From: Hyphomicrobiales bacterium
Lineage (GTDB): Bacteria; Pseudomonadota; Alphaproteobacteria; Rhizobiales; Beijerinckiaceae
Length of the DNA: 64,000 nucleotides
NCBI GenBank assembly: GCA_930633495.1
Contig: CAKNFJ010000001.1
Span: forward strand, 2,167,001-2,231,000
Reading direction: 5' to 3'
Below the pieces are notes generated by a model. The model worked only from the letters and a program-made list of their open reading frames with translations. It ran no database searches and was not told the DNA's origin. Positions 1 through 8,161 of this stretch are shown here, piece after piece (the first letter of the stretch is position 1; each line of letters opens with the position of its first letter). The position numbers and the translations under genes are program-made.

Positions 1-30
1 GGCCCCCGTCATCGGAAAGGCAGGAAGAGC

Positions 31-453
31 ATGCCCGTTCCCGGACTGACCGTCCTCGCCGCGACATTGCTCTGCGGCCTGCTCGGCGGCTGCGTCAGTT
101 CCGGTGGCACGGCCTCGCCGAACGAGGCCGGTGCCGAGCGCGTCGCCTCGGGCAAGCCGACCTTCCTGCAGCAGACCTACATGACGATGGACAGGCGCTG
201 CCGGCCGGTGAAACGCCCGACCGGCGTCCTGACCGAGCCGCCGCGGCACGGCAAGGTCCGGATGGCGACGAAGACCGCCAAAGCCGAATACGGGCCGGGC
301 GAGTATCGGCACTGCGACGGCAAGCCCGGACCGTCGCTCGCCTTCGAATACACCTCGCGCCCCGGCTATCGCGGGCCGGATCAGTTCGGCGTGCGCGTGC
401 GCTATAGCGACGGCGAGATCCGCCAGGCGCAGTTCAAGGTCGAGGTCGATTGA
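31..453 (+). CDS. Small putative lipoprotein of unknown function
   Basis: A 140-residue exported protein. Residues 1-20 form a hydrophobic signal ending in a lipobox (LLGGC) with Cys21 as the expected lipidated residue, followed by a Ser/Gly-rich linker, so it should be membrane-anchored and face the periplasm. The second half contains a motif around 'RPGYRGPDQFGVRVRYSDG' that resembles the beta-sandwich (Ig/cadherin-like) ending seen in some secreted proteins. AGGAAG lies just before the ATG. No enzymatic motif is visible and I do not recognise the family. The next gene begins 19 bases later on the same strand and may be cotranscribed. Confidence 0.75.
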   Translation: MPVPGLTVLAATLLCGLLGGCVSSGGTASPNEAGAERVASGKPTFLQQTYMTMDRRCRPVKRPTGVLTEPPRHGKVRMATKTAKAEYGPGEYRHCDGKPGPSLAFEYTSRPGYRGPDQFGVRVRYSDGEIRQAQFKVEVD

Positions 454-472
454 GCAAGCGGGAGAGAGCGTC

Positions 473-1315
473 ATGAAGCGCAGCTTCGGAATCACCGGGC
501 CAGCCGTTTCGGCGATCGGCCAGGGCAGCTGGTACAGCGAGCAGGGCGACCGGCGCGAGGCGATCGCGGCTTTCCGGCGCGGGCTCGATCTCGGGCTCGA
601 CCATATCGACACGGCCGAGATGTATGGCGACGGCCGCTCGGAGGCGCTGATCGGCGAGGCCATCGCAGGCCGGCGCGACGAGGTCTTCCTGGTGTCCAAG
701 GTGCTGCCGCACAACGCTTCGCGGCAGGGCGTGCGCGCCGCCTGCGAACGCTCGCTGAAACATCTCAAGACCGACCGGCTCGACTGCTACCTGCTGCACT
801 GGCGCGGCCCGCATCCGTTGAGCGAGACCTTCGCCGCTTTCGAAGCCCTGAAGCAGGAAGGCAAGATCCTGTCCTGGGGCGTCAGCAATTTCGACGAGGA
901 CGATCTCGACGAGGCGCTCGCCGCTGCCGGGGCAGCCAAGATCGCCTGCAACCAGGTGCTCTATCATCTGCGCGAACGCGCCATCGAGCATGCGGTGATC
1001 CCGTGGTGCGAACGGCACGGCGTCGCCGTCACCGCCTACAGCCCCTTCGGCCATGACGATTTCCCGGCCTCCGGCAACGCGCCGGGCAAGGTGCTGGCCG
1101 AGATTGCCGCGACGCATGGCGCGACAGCACGGCAGGTCGCCCTCGCCTTCCTGACCCGCCGCCCGTCCGTCTTCGCGATCCCGAAGGCGGGCAAGGTCGC
1201 CCATGTCGAGGACAATGCCGGGGCGTCGCAGCTTGCCCTGACCGGGGATGAGATCGCCCGCATCGACGCGGCCTTCCCGCGCGGGCGCAAGCCGCAGGCG
1301 TTGCCGATGATTTGA
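473..1315 (+). CDS. Aldo/keto reductase
   Basis: A 280-residue cytosolic NADPH-dependent oxidoreductase of the AKR superfamily (TIM barrel), expected to reduce aldehydes or ketones to alcohols. The catalytic tetrad can be read: Asp46 and Tyr51 in 'DHIDTAEMYG', Lys76 in 'VFLVSKVLP', and His109 in 'LDCYLLHW'. The C-terminal cofactor part 'FAIPKAGKVAHVEDN' is typical. Length is normal for the family. GGGAGAG precedes the ATG. The family is broad and the substrate cannot be assigned from sequence alone. Confidence 0.9.
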   Translation: MKRSFGITGPAVSAIGQGSWYSEQGDRREAIAAFRRGLDLGLDHIDTAEMYGDGRSEALIGEAIAGRRDEVFLVSKVLPHNASRQGVRAACERSLKHLKTDRLDCYLLHWRGPHPLSETFAAFEALKQEGKILSWGVSNFDEDDLDEALAAAGAAKIACNQVLYHLRERAIEHAVIPWCERHGVAVTAYSPFGHDDFPASGNAPGKVLAEIAATHGATARQVALAFLTRRPSVFAIPKAGKVAHVEDNAGASQLALTGDEIARIDAAFPRGRKPQALPMI

Positions 1316-1447
1316 TCGGCGCCGGAAACCACGTTCCGCCTTCCTGCTTTACAGGCTCCGGCGCCCGCGCTTTCCTAGAGTCAAGGGCGATGGCCGCCAG
1401 AGCCTCACGACCGCCCGCTCAACAGTCGCGTTTTCGGAGTTCGGGCG

Positions 1448-2122
1448 ATGCGTCGCGTTATCGGCATCCTGGCCGTCCTGTTCCTGTCTGTGCTCGGCGC
1501 CGCGCAGGCGCAGGCCGGTGTCGATGTCAGGGTCGACATCGCCGCCCAGCGCATGAAGGTCTCCACCAGCGACGGCGACGTCTACGATTGGAAGATCTCG
1601 TCCGGCCGCAAGGGCTTCCGCTCGCCCAACGGCGTCTACCGGCCGACCCGGCTGGAGAAGAGCTGGTATTCGCGCAAATATGGCGGCGCGATGCCCCATG
1701 CGGTGTTCTTCCGCGGCGGCTACGCCATCCATGGCACGACCGCCGTCGGGGCACTCGGCCGCCCGGCCTCGCATGGCTGCATCCGACTGCACCCCGCCAA
1801 TGCCGCCAAGCTCTTCGCCCTGGTCAAGAAATACGGCTCGGGCCAGACCCGGATCGCTCTGAACGGCGCCGCCACCGACAATCTCTCGCGCTTCGCCAAA
1901 GCGTCCTCGTCCGCAAAGGCCAAGCTCGCCAAGGCCGCGCCATCCAAGCAGCAGATCGCCAAGGCCAAGCAGCGCTATCAGGACGGCGCGATCGCGCAGC
2001 AGCGCCCAGGCAATGGCTGGGAAGCGGCGCGCGGCCAGATCCTGCTGCGGCCCGCCTTGCCGGCCAGCGCCTATGGCTACCAGCCCTACGGCCCGAGCGG
2101 CTACGGCTATGGCTGGCGCTAA
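1448..2122 (+). CDS. L,D-transpeptidase (YkuD family), periplasmic
   Basis: A 224-residue exported protein. Residues 1-23 are a Sec signal peptide (cleavage near AQA-G). The YkuD fold covers about 25-125, with the HGT motif at 95-97 and the catalytic 'SHGCIRL' motif (His109, Cys111). Such enzymes make 3-3 peptidoglycan cross-links or attach proteins to peptidoglycan. The tail (about 135-224) is Ala/Lys-rich and ends in a Gly/Tyr-rich stretch; it is low-complexity and probably a wall-contacting extension. The stop lies 15 bases from the stop of the convergent epimerase gene. Confidence 0.92.
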   Translation: MRRVIGILAVLFLSVLGAAQAQAGVDVRVDIAAQRMKVSTSDGDVYDWKISSGRKGFRSPNGVYRPTRLEKSWYSRKYGGAMPHAVFFRGGYAIHGTTAVGALGRPASHGCIRLHPANAAKLFALVKKYGSGQTRIALNGAATDNLSRFAKASSSAKAKLAKAAPSKQQIAKAKQRYQDGAIAQQRPGNGWEAARGQILLRPALPASAYGYQPYGPSGYGYGWR

Positions 2123-2137
2123 GGCCGTGAGCCGAGG

Positions 2138-3022
2138 TTAAAGCGCTTCCGGCGCGATCCGGAGCCAACCTTCCAGCGTCTCGCCGGGCCGCAGTCGCTT
2201 CAACGGCGCCGCAATCCGCGCCGCCGACTCGCTCGGGGCGCCGATCGCATGGCTTTGCGGCTCGACGCAGAGGAAATCGGCCCCAGCCGGCGCCCAGACG
2301 ACCGGGCAGTTCAGGCTTTCGCTTGCCGTCAGCGTGACGGCGAGCCCTGTGGACGGCGTCTCGATCCGGGCCTGCCCGTCCCAGCCGAGAAAGCTCCAGG
2401 CCGTCACCTCATCGGATCGGAATGGATGCGGATCGGCATAGGGGCCACCCTGCACGAAGGCTTCTTGCCCCGTGGCGCGAAAGGCCTCGCCGAAAACCAG
2501 CGCGCCGGCCGCGCGCATGACGAGGCGGGTATCGGCAGCGCAAGGAAACCAGGGATGGTGCCCCATGCCGAAGGGTAGTGCCATGTCAGCCTCGTTCGTG
2601 ACCGAGAGCCGAATGGTCATACCAGCTTCGTCGAGGGAGATTTCCTGCCGGGCGCGGTAGCGATAGGGGTCCGGGCCATCAGAGCGGCGATGCTCGATGA
2701 CGGCATGCCCGCGGTCATACCGCATGACCTCCCAGGCGGATTGCCAGCCGAAACCGTGGATCGTACCGGCGGGATCGTTGGCCGCCACTTGAAATCGCCG
2801 CTCGCCATCGTCGACCGCGCTGTCGAAGGCCCGGTTGGCGAAAGGCAGCATCGCCCATGTGCCGAAGAAATTCGGCGAGGCCGTCGAGGGCGCACGGTCC
2901 GACGGCGGATAGAGGACATCGTGCCGGCGCCCGTCCGCTCCGGTCCAGACCAGCCGCGAAACGATGCCGCCGATCTCGGGGATGACCTCAGCCATCAGGC
3001 CTCCGGCTTGCAGATCCAGCAT
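2138..3022 (-). CDS. Aldose 1-epimerase (galactose mutarotase-like)
   Basis: A 294-residue protein interconverting alpha and beta anomers of a hexose. His89 in 'GTIHGFGW' and His155/156 in 'GMGHHPWFP' match the two catalytic-site histidines of the family, and Glu254 in 'FLCVEPQSH' is the expected base. I start it at the ATG at 3022 because the beta-sandwich begins immediately ('MLDLQAGGL'); an upstream in-frame extension reads as non-protein and would overlap the divergent kinase gene and the 3142-3186 palindrome. The divergent neighbour is a sugar-acid kinase, so both may serve galactose or galactonate use. Confidence 0.88.
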   Translation of the reverse strand: MLDLQAGGLMAEVIPEIGGIVSRLVWTGADGRRHDVLYPPSDRAPSTASPNFFGTWAMLPFANRAFDSAVDDGERRFQVAANDPAGTIHGFGWQSAWEVMRYDRGHAVIEHRRSDGPDPYRYRARQEISLDEAGMTIRLSVTNEADMALPFGMGHHPWFPCAADTRLVMRAAGALVFGEAFRATGQEAFVQGGPYADPHPFRSDEVTAWSFLGWDGQARIETPSTGLAVTLTASESLNCPVVWAPAGADFLCVEPQSHAIGAPSESAARIAAPLKRLRPGETLEGWLRIAPEAL

Positions 3023-3141
3023 CGCGTCCACCCGATTCGTCCGTTTCCCCGGCCCGGCAGCGTTGCCGCGATTGCGCGGCGGATACAAGCCGGCACGCCT
3101 TGACCGGGACCGACATCGCAGGGACAGTCGCGCCCTCTGGA

Positions 3142-3186
3142 GCATCGGCTTTTCCGAAAACCGGTTTCCATTTTTCGGGCCGATGC
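3142..3186. repeat. RIME-like intergenic palindrome, copy 1
   Basis: An imperfect 45-base palindrome with arms GCATCGG/CCGATGC around the inner arms TTTTCCGAAAA and ATTTTTCGG. It lies between the divergent epimerase and kinase starts, 18 bases before the kinase ATG. A second copy is at 34935-34980. This core is widespread between genes in Hyphomicrobiales (compare the RIME elements of rhizobia). Confidence 0.7.
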
Positions 3187-3203
3187 CCTGACCGGAGCCT
3201 GCC

Positions 3204-4100
3204 ATGCCCAAGCCACTGATCGCGCTCGACTGGGGTACGACCCGCGCGCGTGCCTTCCTGATTTCGGAGACGGGAGAGGTGCTGCAGCGACGCATCGCGG
3301 ATCAGGGCATCCAATCCATACCTGCCGGTGGTTATCCCGCGGCCTTCGAGGCTCTGGCCGGCGATTTCCGGCGGGCAGCGCCCGATGCCGCCATCGTGCT
3401 CGCCGGCATGGTCGGCAGCCGCAACGGCTGGATCGAGGCGCCCTATGTCGCCTGCCCCGCTTCGCCGGCCGAGATCGCAGCCGCCTCGATCCGTGCCGAA
3501 CTCGACAGCTCCACCACCGCGACCATCCTGCCCGGCCTGAGCAACGACGACGGGGCTTTCGACGTGATGCGCGGCGAGGAGACGCTGATCGTCGGGCTCG
3601 GCCTGAGCGAGGGAATCGCCTGCCTGCCTGGCACCCATTCGAAATGGGCCGAGATCAAGGGCGGTCGCATCACCGGCTTCGCGAGCTTCATGACGGGCGA
3701 GGTCTACGGGCTGCTGCGCAACGGCTCGATCCTGGGCAGGCTGGCGGAGGAGCCATCGGACGACGATGCACGCGACGGCGCCGCGCGCGGCCGGGCAGCG
3801 GCCCGGCGGCCCGGCGGCGTGCTCAACACGGCCTTCGCGGCCCGGACCGAAATCCTGGCCGGCCGCATGCGCGGCGGCGAGGTCGGCCCCTACCTGTCGG
3901 CTTTGCTGGTCGGGCAGGAGATCGCCGGTGCGGAAGCGCTGTTCGGACGGCGGGAAGAGGTGCACCTCGTCGCCGACGGCGCGCTCGCCGCAAGCTATGG
4001 CGGCGCGCTGGAGGCCGCCGGCTTCACCGTCAGGCTGACGACGCCGGAGGATGCCTTCGTCGCGGGCATCAAGCGCCTCGCGGACACCGTCGGCGGGTGA
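3204..4100 (+). CDS. dgoK: 2-dehydro-3-deoxygalactonokinase
   Basis: A 298-residue sugar-acid kinase that phosphorylates 2-dehydro-3-deoxy-D-galactonate with ATP in the De Ley-Doudoroff galactose/galactonate pathway. The N-terminal phosphate-binding segment 'DWGTTRARAF' (9-18) and 'LPGTHSKWAE' (141-150) are diagnostic of DgoK. Length matches the family. The matching KDPGal aldolase (dgoA) is not in this window. The Ala/Arg-rich insert near 185-200 is slightly unusual but in frame. The divergent epimerase supports a role in galactose-derived sugar use. Confidence 0.92.
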   Translation: MPKPLIALDWGTTRARAFLISETGEVLQRRIADQGIQSIPAGGYPAAFEALAGDFRRAAPDAAIVLAGMVGSRNGWIEAPYVACPASPAEIAAASIRAELDSSTTATILPGLSNDDGAFDVMRGEETLIVGLGLSEGIACLPGTHSKWAEIKGGRITGFASFMTGEVYGLLRNGSILGRLAEEPSDDDARDGAARGRAAARRPGGVLNTAFAARTEILAGRMRGGEVGPYLSALLVGQEIAGAEALFGRREEVHLVADGALAASYGGALEAAGFTVRLTTPEDAFVAGIKRLADTVGG

Positions 4101-4124
4101 CGCTGCCCCCTCGCCAGCCCCCCG

Positions 4125-4139
4125 TTAAGCCTGCGTTAA
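4125..4139. promoter_or_regulatory. Perfect CtrA-type box TTAA-N7-TTAA
   Basis: The sequence reads TTAA, seven bases, TTAA. It lies 88 bases before the retropepsin start in an otherwise GC-rich spacer. This matches the full recognition motif of the alphaproteobacterial cell-cycle regulator CtrA. Binding is an inference. Confidence 0.5.
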
Positions 4140-4227
4140 ACCTGCCCGCACGGTGCCCCTCGGCGGGAGGCCGTTCCGGACAATCGAATGAAGCGGCTTC
4201 ACCTTTCGTCAGGGCCGAGGCTGCAGG

Positions 4228-4782
4228 ATGCGATCTCGTTGGCTGGAGAGGTCCGCGGTGTCGCATCTATCGATTTGGGCCATGGGCGTGGCCGGTTTCG
4301 CGATCGCAGGATCTCTCGCCTCCACGCAATGGTTCTCGCAACGCTCCAGTGCCCAGGCACCGCGCGCGGCGGCAGCCACCGCCGAGGTCACCGTCCCCGG
4401 TCCGCGCCAGCCCGTGACGCTCGCCGTGGCAGCCGATTATCGCGGCCACTACATCGTCCATCCGAGCGTCGAAAACTACCGCATCAAGATGATGGTCGAC
4501 ACCGGCGCCAGCATCGTCGCCCTGACGGCAGCCGACGCTCGGGCGCTCGGCATCAAATCGGATGCCAGCTCGCGCAAGGTCGTGCTGAACACCGCCAATG
4601 GCGCCGTCACCGGCTTCCGCACGGTCCTGCGCGAGATCCGCCTCGGCGATATCGTGGTGCGCAATGTCGATGCGGTGGTGTTGCCGGAGCGTGCCCTGTC
4701 GATGAGCCTGCTCGGCAACTCCTTCCTCGGCAAGCTTCAAGGCTACGAGGTTCAGACCGGCCGCATGGTCCTGCGCGGCTGA
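4228..4782 (+). CDS. Membrane-anchored retropepsin-like aspartic protease
   Basis: A 184-residue protein of the single-domain clan AA family often annotated TIGR02281. An N-terminal hydrophobic anchor (about 13-33) is followed by a Pro/Ala linker and a retropepsin domain from about 62. The catalytic 'VDTGAS' (Asp91) and the family motif 'LLGNSFLG' near 169-176 are present; the active enzyme should be a dimer on the periplasmic side. The substrate is unknown. It lies directly next to the Tad pilus genes and has its own CtrA-type box, so joint cell-cycle expression is possible but not shown. Confidence 0.88.
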   Translation: MRSRWLERSAVSHLSIWAMGVAGFAIAGSLASTQWFSQRSSAQAPRAAAATAEVTVPGPRQPVTLAVAADYRGHYIVHPSVENYRIKMMVDTGASIVALTAADARALGIKSDASSRKVVLNTANGAVTGFRTVLREIRLGDIVVRNVDAVVLPERALSMSLLGNSFLGKLQGYEVQTGRMVLRG

Positions 4783-4832
4783 GGCGCGGTCGATCACGGA
4801 TACAAGCGGCCGCGGCAACCGACCATTCCGGA

Positions 4833-5456
4833 TCAGGTAAACTTGGGACAACCCTTCACGTCGGTCCGCACGATCTGTTCGATGCTGTTATCGCCATCGG
4901 CTTTGCCATTGCGCGGACGCGTATAAATCGGATCGTCGCCAAGCGTCATTTGCTTGAAGACCGCACTTCCAATCACGGGCGTGAACTCATAGCTCGCGCG
5001 CGCCATGATCACCGAGGTGTTGGCGACGCGGATGCTGTCCGGCAGACTGACCGTAGCACCGCGCGCCGGCGCCAATTTCGTGTCCGGATAACTGTTTGCC
5101 CAACAGACGCGCCCGATACGATCAGCCCCGATGACGACGCTCGCGATGACCATCTTGGACTTGTCGCTGTCATAGGGCAGCAGGATCGTCTCGGCTGCAT
5201 TGAAGATATTCGTAACCTCCGCCGTTGGCACCGAGGGGAGGCGCGCCGTCAGATCGCTCAAGGCCAGGGTCAATTGTGTGACCTTGCGGTTGATCATGAC
5301 CATCTGCGCGACATTGACCATCCCGACATAGGCAATCGCCATGACGGGGAGCGCTAACGCGGCCTCGACCGCGGCCACGCCGTCGCTCGCAGCGCGGAAC
5401 CGGCGCCAGAGGCCGGAGAAGCGTTCGCCTTTCATGTTCGCTCCGAGCAACGTCAT
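4833..5456 (-). CDS. TadE/TadG-like pilus assembly pseudopilin
   Basis: A 207-residue protein with an N-terminal cytosolic part (RRFRAASDG), the TadE-like signature 'GVAAVEAALALP' and one membrane helix at about 27-50, then a periplasmic domain of about 155 residues. TadE-like proteins enter or assist the Flp pilus machinery and the signature resembles the pilin processing site. Its ATG lies 2 bases past the tadE stop, so the two are translationally coupled. I call it TadG-like by position and length; it is shorter than the vWA-containing TadG of some species, and no vWA motif is visible. Confidence 0.85.
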   Translation of the reverse strand: MTLLGANMKGERFSGLWRRFRAASDGVAAVEAALALPVMAIAYVGMVNVAQMVMINRKVTQLTLALSDLTARLPSVPTAEVTNIFNAAETILLPYDSDKSKMVIASVVIGADRIGRVCWANSYPDTKLAPARGATVSLPDSIRVANTSVIMARASYEFTPVIGSAVFKQMTLGDDPIYTRPRNGKADGDNSIEQIVRTDVKGCPKFT

Positions 5457-5458
5457 GG

Positions 5459-6076
5459 CTAGAACGGCTCCGCCCGAAAGGCCACGCTCGCGACAAGGCC
5501 GCGCCGGCCAGAGCCTTTTCCGCCGATATTGGCGAGCTCCGCCGAAGCCCAGGCGGTGAGGAAAAGCTTGTAGTCGAGCACCGCCCGGACGACGACGATC
5601 TGGTTGGAGCTGGGTTGGCTATAAGAGAAGCCGCTCGTGTTCAGTCCCCCTCCCGCAAGAGGGTTGCTGCCGGCCGTGCCGGTGTTTGCTGCAGCGAAGC
5701 TGTCATAGGTTCGCACATCCACGGCAAGCTTGTTGCAGTCGATAAGTTTCAACTGCGCGCGCGCACACACGGTCTGGCGAAAAGCCGCGGCATTCGCGGC
5801 GGCGCTGGAGGATGTGTAGATGCTCCGGGATTCCCCGGTGAGCAAAGTGCGCGATGCCTGCGTCACCGATTCTTCGAGGACCTGACTGGTCCAGAACATC
5901 AAGCCGGTCTCGATGATCGCCCAGGTCAGCATGAAGAACGGCAACGCGACGAAGCCGAACTCGACAGCCGCCGCTCCGTTCTGAGAACGCCTGAAACGCC
6001 GGAGCATTCCCCGGCTTTTCCCTTGCCGCTCATTCCCTTCAGCGAAGGAGGCGGTCCCTTTCAGCGGATCAAACAT
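5459..6076 (-). CDS. tadE: TadE-family pilus assembly protein
   Basis: A 205-residue pseudopilin-like protein. The hallmark 'NGAAAVEFGFVALP' at about 32-45 is followed by a hydrophobic helix and a short periplasmic domain with a likely disulfide pair (the Cys in 'TVCARAQ' and in 'LIDCNKL'). Start is taken at 6076, with GAGG upstream; Met24 (6007) directly before the basic stretch is an alternative. It forms a two-gene unit with the following TadG-like gene, opposite in direction to the main cpa operon. Confidence 0.88.
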   Translation of the reverse strand: MFDPLKGTASFAEGNERQGKSRGMLRRFRRSQNGAAAVEFGFVALPFFMLTWAIIETGLMFWTSQVLEESVTQASRTLLTGESRSIYTSSSAAANAAAFRQTVCARAQLKLIDCNKLAVDVRTYDSFAAANTGTAGSNPLAGGGLNTSGFSYSQPSSNQIVVVRAVLDYKLFLTAWASAELANIGGKGSGRRGLVASVAFRAEPF

Positions 6077-6282
6077 TCAGCGGCCTCGTCGAGCTGCCGG
6101 CCCGGAATGCAAGATCTCTACATGCAAAGCATTGCCGATCGGTTAGAGCAGGCCTGCTGTCGGACGCACAACTGCGAAGAGTTCATTTACCTTCACCGGC
6201 GCCCACACGAACAAAGTTTCAATGCTGCGGCACGCGCCTTGGCATGCCCCCCGACCGTGCGCATACCAGGCACGCGCCGGCC

Positions 6283-6792
6283 TTATTTGGAACCGCCGAT
6301 ACCGCCTCCCGTCGCAAGCGAGTTCCGACTCGTCGCCTGCGCTCCGACCTCGCCGAAGTATTTCTGCGCGTCACCGAGTTGCACGGAGGGCTGGCAGACC
6401 GGCGTGCAGGAATAGCTCTCGCGCTCCATGCCACGCTGAACCGTCAGCACCGCATCCGAGGCCGCGCTCACGCGCACGAGCGATTCAGCCAGAAGCGTTC
6501 CGGTCGCATCGAGAGCGATCAAGTTGGTCACGCCAAAGCTTTTCCCCGTGACCACCATGACGCCGTTGCGCTGAACCGACACGTCTGCAATCGCAGGGTT
6601 GCCGACGATCACCGTCTGCACCCGTTCCGGCAGACGGACGACCTTGGCGTGATCGACCAGCACGAGGACGGCCTCGCTGTCCTGCGGTGCAGCATGAGCC
6701 GGACCGCCCTGAAGGGGAGCGGTCCAAAGAAATGCAGCCATCGCCAAGGGCACGAACGAACGGCGCCTTTCGGAAACATGGCGGATCGACAT
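6283..6792 (-). CDS. Stand-alone pilus-assembly N-domain protein (secretin N0-like)
   Basis: A 169-residue exported protein: signal peptide about 1-34 (cleavage near AHA-A), then a T2SS/T3SS pilus N domain with the conserved run 'LPERVQTVIVGNPAIADV' and 'VVTGKSFGVTNLIALD'. The same domain begins CpaC (8938-10386), so this gene is a secretin N-domain without its beta-barrel. The C-terminal part has a Cys pair (YSCTPVCQ) and a Gly-rich end. Start chosen at the ATG at 6792, directly before the signal peptide. The role is inferred to be periplasmic support of the CpaC channel. Confidence 0.8.
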   Translation of the reverse strand: MSIRHVSERRRSFVPLAMAAFLWTAPLQGGPAHAAPQDSEAVLVLVDHAKVVRLPERVQTVIVGNPAIADVSVQRNGVMVVTGKSFGVTNLIALDATGTLLAESLVRVSAASDAVLTVQRGMERESYSCTPVCQPSVQLGDAQKYFGEVGAQATSRNSLATGGGIGGSK

Positions 6793-7205
6793 AGGGCGCC
6801 TCAAGCTTTGCGACAGCGACAGACAAGCGCAAAATGATGAATCAAGCCCTAAAATCGCTTGCCGCAGCGTTCTGCCATATCTCCGAGCGGAATTTCGAAG
6901 AGGAATGCGGTCCCGATCCAACGCCCAAATCCGCCTCACAGAAAGCTGATTTCCCAGTCACCGATCATATAAATTCCTTATTTACCGAGAAATTCCTTGT
7001 TTTCTTCGATTTAGATTTCGAATCTTGGGGTCTAAATATCGATAAATGAGCTATTAACTATCAATAAAACTACCAGACAACACGGCCAATTCTTCAAATC
7101 GCTTAACTGATCAGCAAGAGACGGTCGCTAATGTCGGTTCTGTCGCTGACCGAGCCACTCCAGAGCGAAGGCAGCCGTCAAACCGTGGTGAAAAGGAGTC
7201 CCAGC
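6793..7205. other. AT-rich divergent promoter region before flp
   Basis: This 413-base gap separates the minus-strand N-domain gene from flp. Its middle (about 6961-7080) is roughly 31% GC by my count, far below the surroundings, and contains an imperfect CtrA-type box. No protein-coding frame is convincing. It is best read as the regulatory region of the pilin gene. Confidence 0.6.
7054..7068. promoter_or_regulatory. CtrA-like box, one mismatch (TTAA-N7-TAAA)
   Basis: Seven of the eight defining bases match TTAA-N7-TTAA. It lies about 137 bases before the flp start. In Caulobacter the pilin gene is CtrA-dependent; here control is inferred from the motif and position, and AT-rich DNA raises the chance of a random match. 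Confidence 0.35.
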
Positions 7206-7370
7206 ATGACCAACGTTTTCGCTCGCTTCGTCAAGGACGAGTCCGGCGCCACCGCCATCGAATACGGCCTGATCGCCGCCCTGATCGCCGTCGTCTGCAT
7301 CGCCACCTGGCGGACGATCGGCACCGATCTGAACATCCAGTTCGGCAAGGTTTCGGACGGCCTGAAGTAA
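7206..7370 (+). CDS. flp: Flp-type major pilin
   Basis: A 54-residue type IVb pilin. The leader MTNVFARFVKDESG ends at Gly14; the mature protein starts 'ATAIEYGLIAALIAVV', with Glu at +5 and Tyr at +6 as in Flp pilins, followed by one helix that packs in the pilus core. Start chosen at 7206 because AAGGAG stands 9 bases upstream and the leader then has normal length. CpaA downstream should process it. It is the first gene of the plus-strand cpa cluster. Confidence 0.95.
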   Translation: MTNVFARFVKDESGATAIEYGLIAALIAVVCIATWRTIGTDLNIQFGKVSDGLK

Positions 7371-7414
7371 TAAGCTCCGGCCGAGTGCGCGGGGCACTCA
7401 AGACAGAAATCTCG

Positions 7415-7435
7415 CGCCCCGGCCTTGCCGGGGCG
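7415..7435 (+). terminator. GC hairpin between flp and cpaA, possible attenuating terminator
   Basis: Perfect 8-base arms CGCCCCGG/CCGGGGCG around CCTTG, 45 bases after the flp stop, followed by TGTTG and not a run of T. It could protect the abundant pilin mRNA end or partly terminate, giving more pilin than assembly proteins. Confidence 0.45.
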
Positions 7436-7524
7436 TGTTGCATTAGAAGGCCCCTCCACACCGACGCAGTCTCTTGCTTGGCCACACCGGCAAGCACTGC
7501 TTACGAGAACGGGATTATATCGTC

Positions 7525-8037
7525 ATGTCACCTTCGCTGATCATCATGCTCGGTATCTTCCCCTTCGTCATGGCCTACGCCGCGGCGAGCGACCTGGTCT
7601 CGATGAAGATCTCGAACCGTCTTTGCCTGTCCCTCGTGGGGACCTTCGCGGTCTGCGCGGTGCTGGCAGGTCTCAGCCTCCACGATATCGCCTGGCATGT
7701 TGCCGCCGGTTTGCTCGTCCTGGTCGGCGCGTTCGGCCTCTTCGCCGCGGGCTGGATCGGGGGAGGCGACGCCAAGCTCGCGGCAGCGACGGCTCTCTGG
7801 TTCGGCTTCGATCAGCTCATGCCCTACCTTCTTCTCTCCAGCTTTGGTGGCGGGCTTTTGACGCTGTTGATCCTCCAGCTGCGGGCGCACCCGCTGCCAG
7901 CCCCCGTCGCGAGCTGGGCCTGGGCTCGGCGTCTTCATGCCCCGAAAGAGGGCGTGCCCTACGGCATCGCACTGGCCTTCGCCGCTCTTCTTATCCTGCC
8001 GGAGACGGCAATCTGGCACGCCGCTCTCGGCATCTGA
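7525..8037 (+). CDS. cpaA: Prepilin peptidase (A24 family)
   Basis: A 170-residue polytopic inner-membrane aspartic peptidase that cleaves the Flp leader. The two catalytic aspartates are visible: Asp23 in 'YAAASDLVSMKISN' and Asp82 in 'GWIGGGDAKLAAA' (GxGD type). It lacks the methyltransferase half of large prepilin peptidases, as usual for CpaA/TadV. The ATG at 7525 is chosen because upstream in-frame residues are charged and not membrane-like; the ribosome site is weak, suggesting low expression relative to flp. Confidence 0.92.
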   Translation: MSPSLIIMLGIFPFVMAYAAASDLVSMKISNRLCLSLVGTFAVCAVLAGLSLHDIAWHVAAGLLVLVGAFGLFAAGWIGGGDAKLAAATALWFGFDQLMPYLLLSSFGGGLLTLLILQLRAHPLPAPVASWAWARRLHAPKEGVPYGIALAFAALLILPETAIWHAALGI

Positions 8038-8086
8038 TCGCAACGCGGGCCGTCAACCTGAGTTCAGTGAGAAAATATACGCGTCA

Positions 8087-8101
8087 TTAACCTTAATTTG
8101 A
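8087..8101. promoter_or_regulatory. CtrA-like box, one mismatch (TTAA-N7-TTGA)
   Basis: Seven of eight defining bases match. It sits 61 bases before the chosen cpaB start in a 124-base spacer, and its left half extends as TTAACCTT. It may give a second promoter for cpaB and the genes after it. Confidence 0.4.
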
Positions 8102-8161
8102 CGTTTCGCGATGACTCTTCGGAACGAGAGCCAGCGACATCTGGCCGAGGAACGGACGTCG

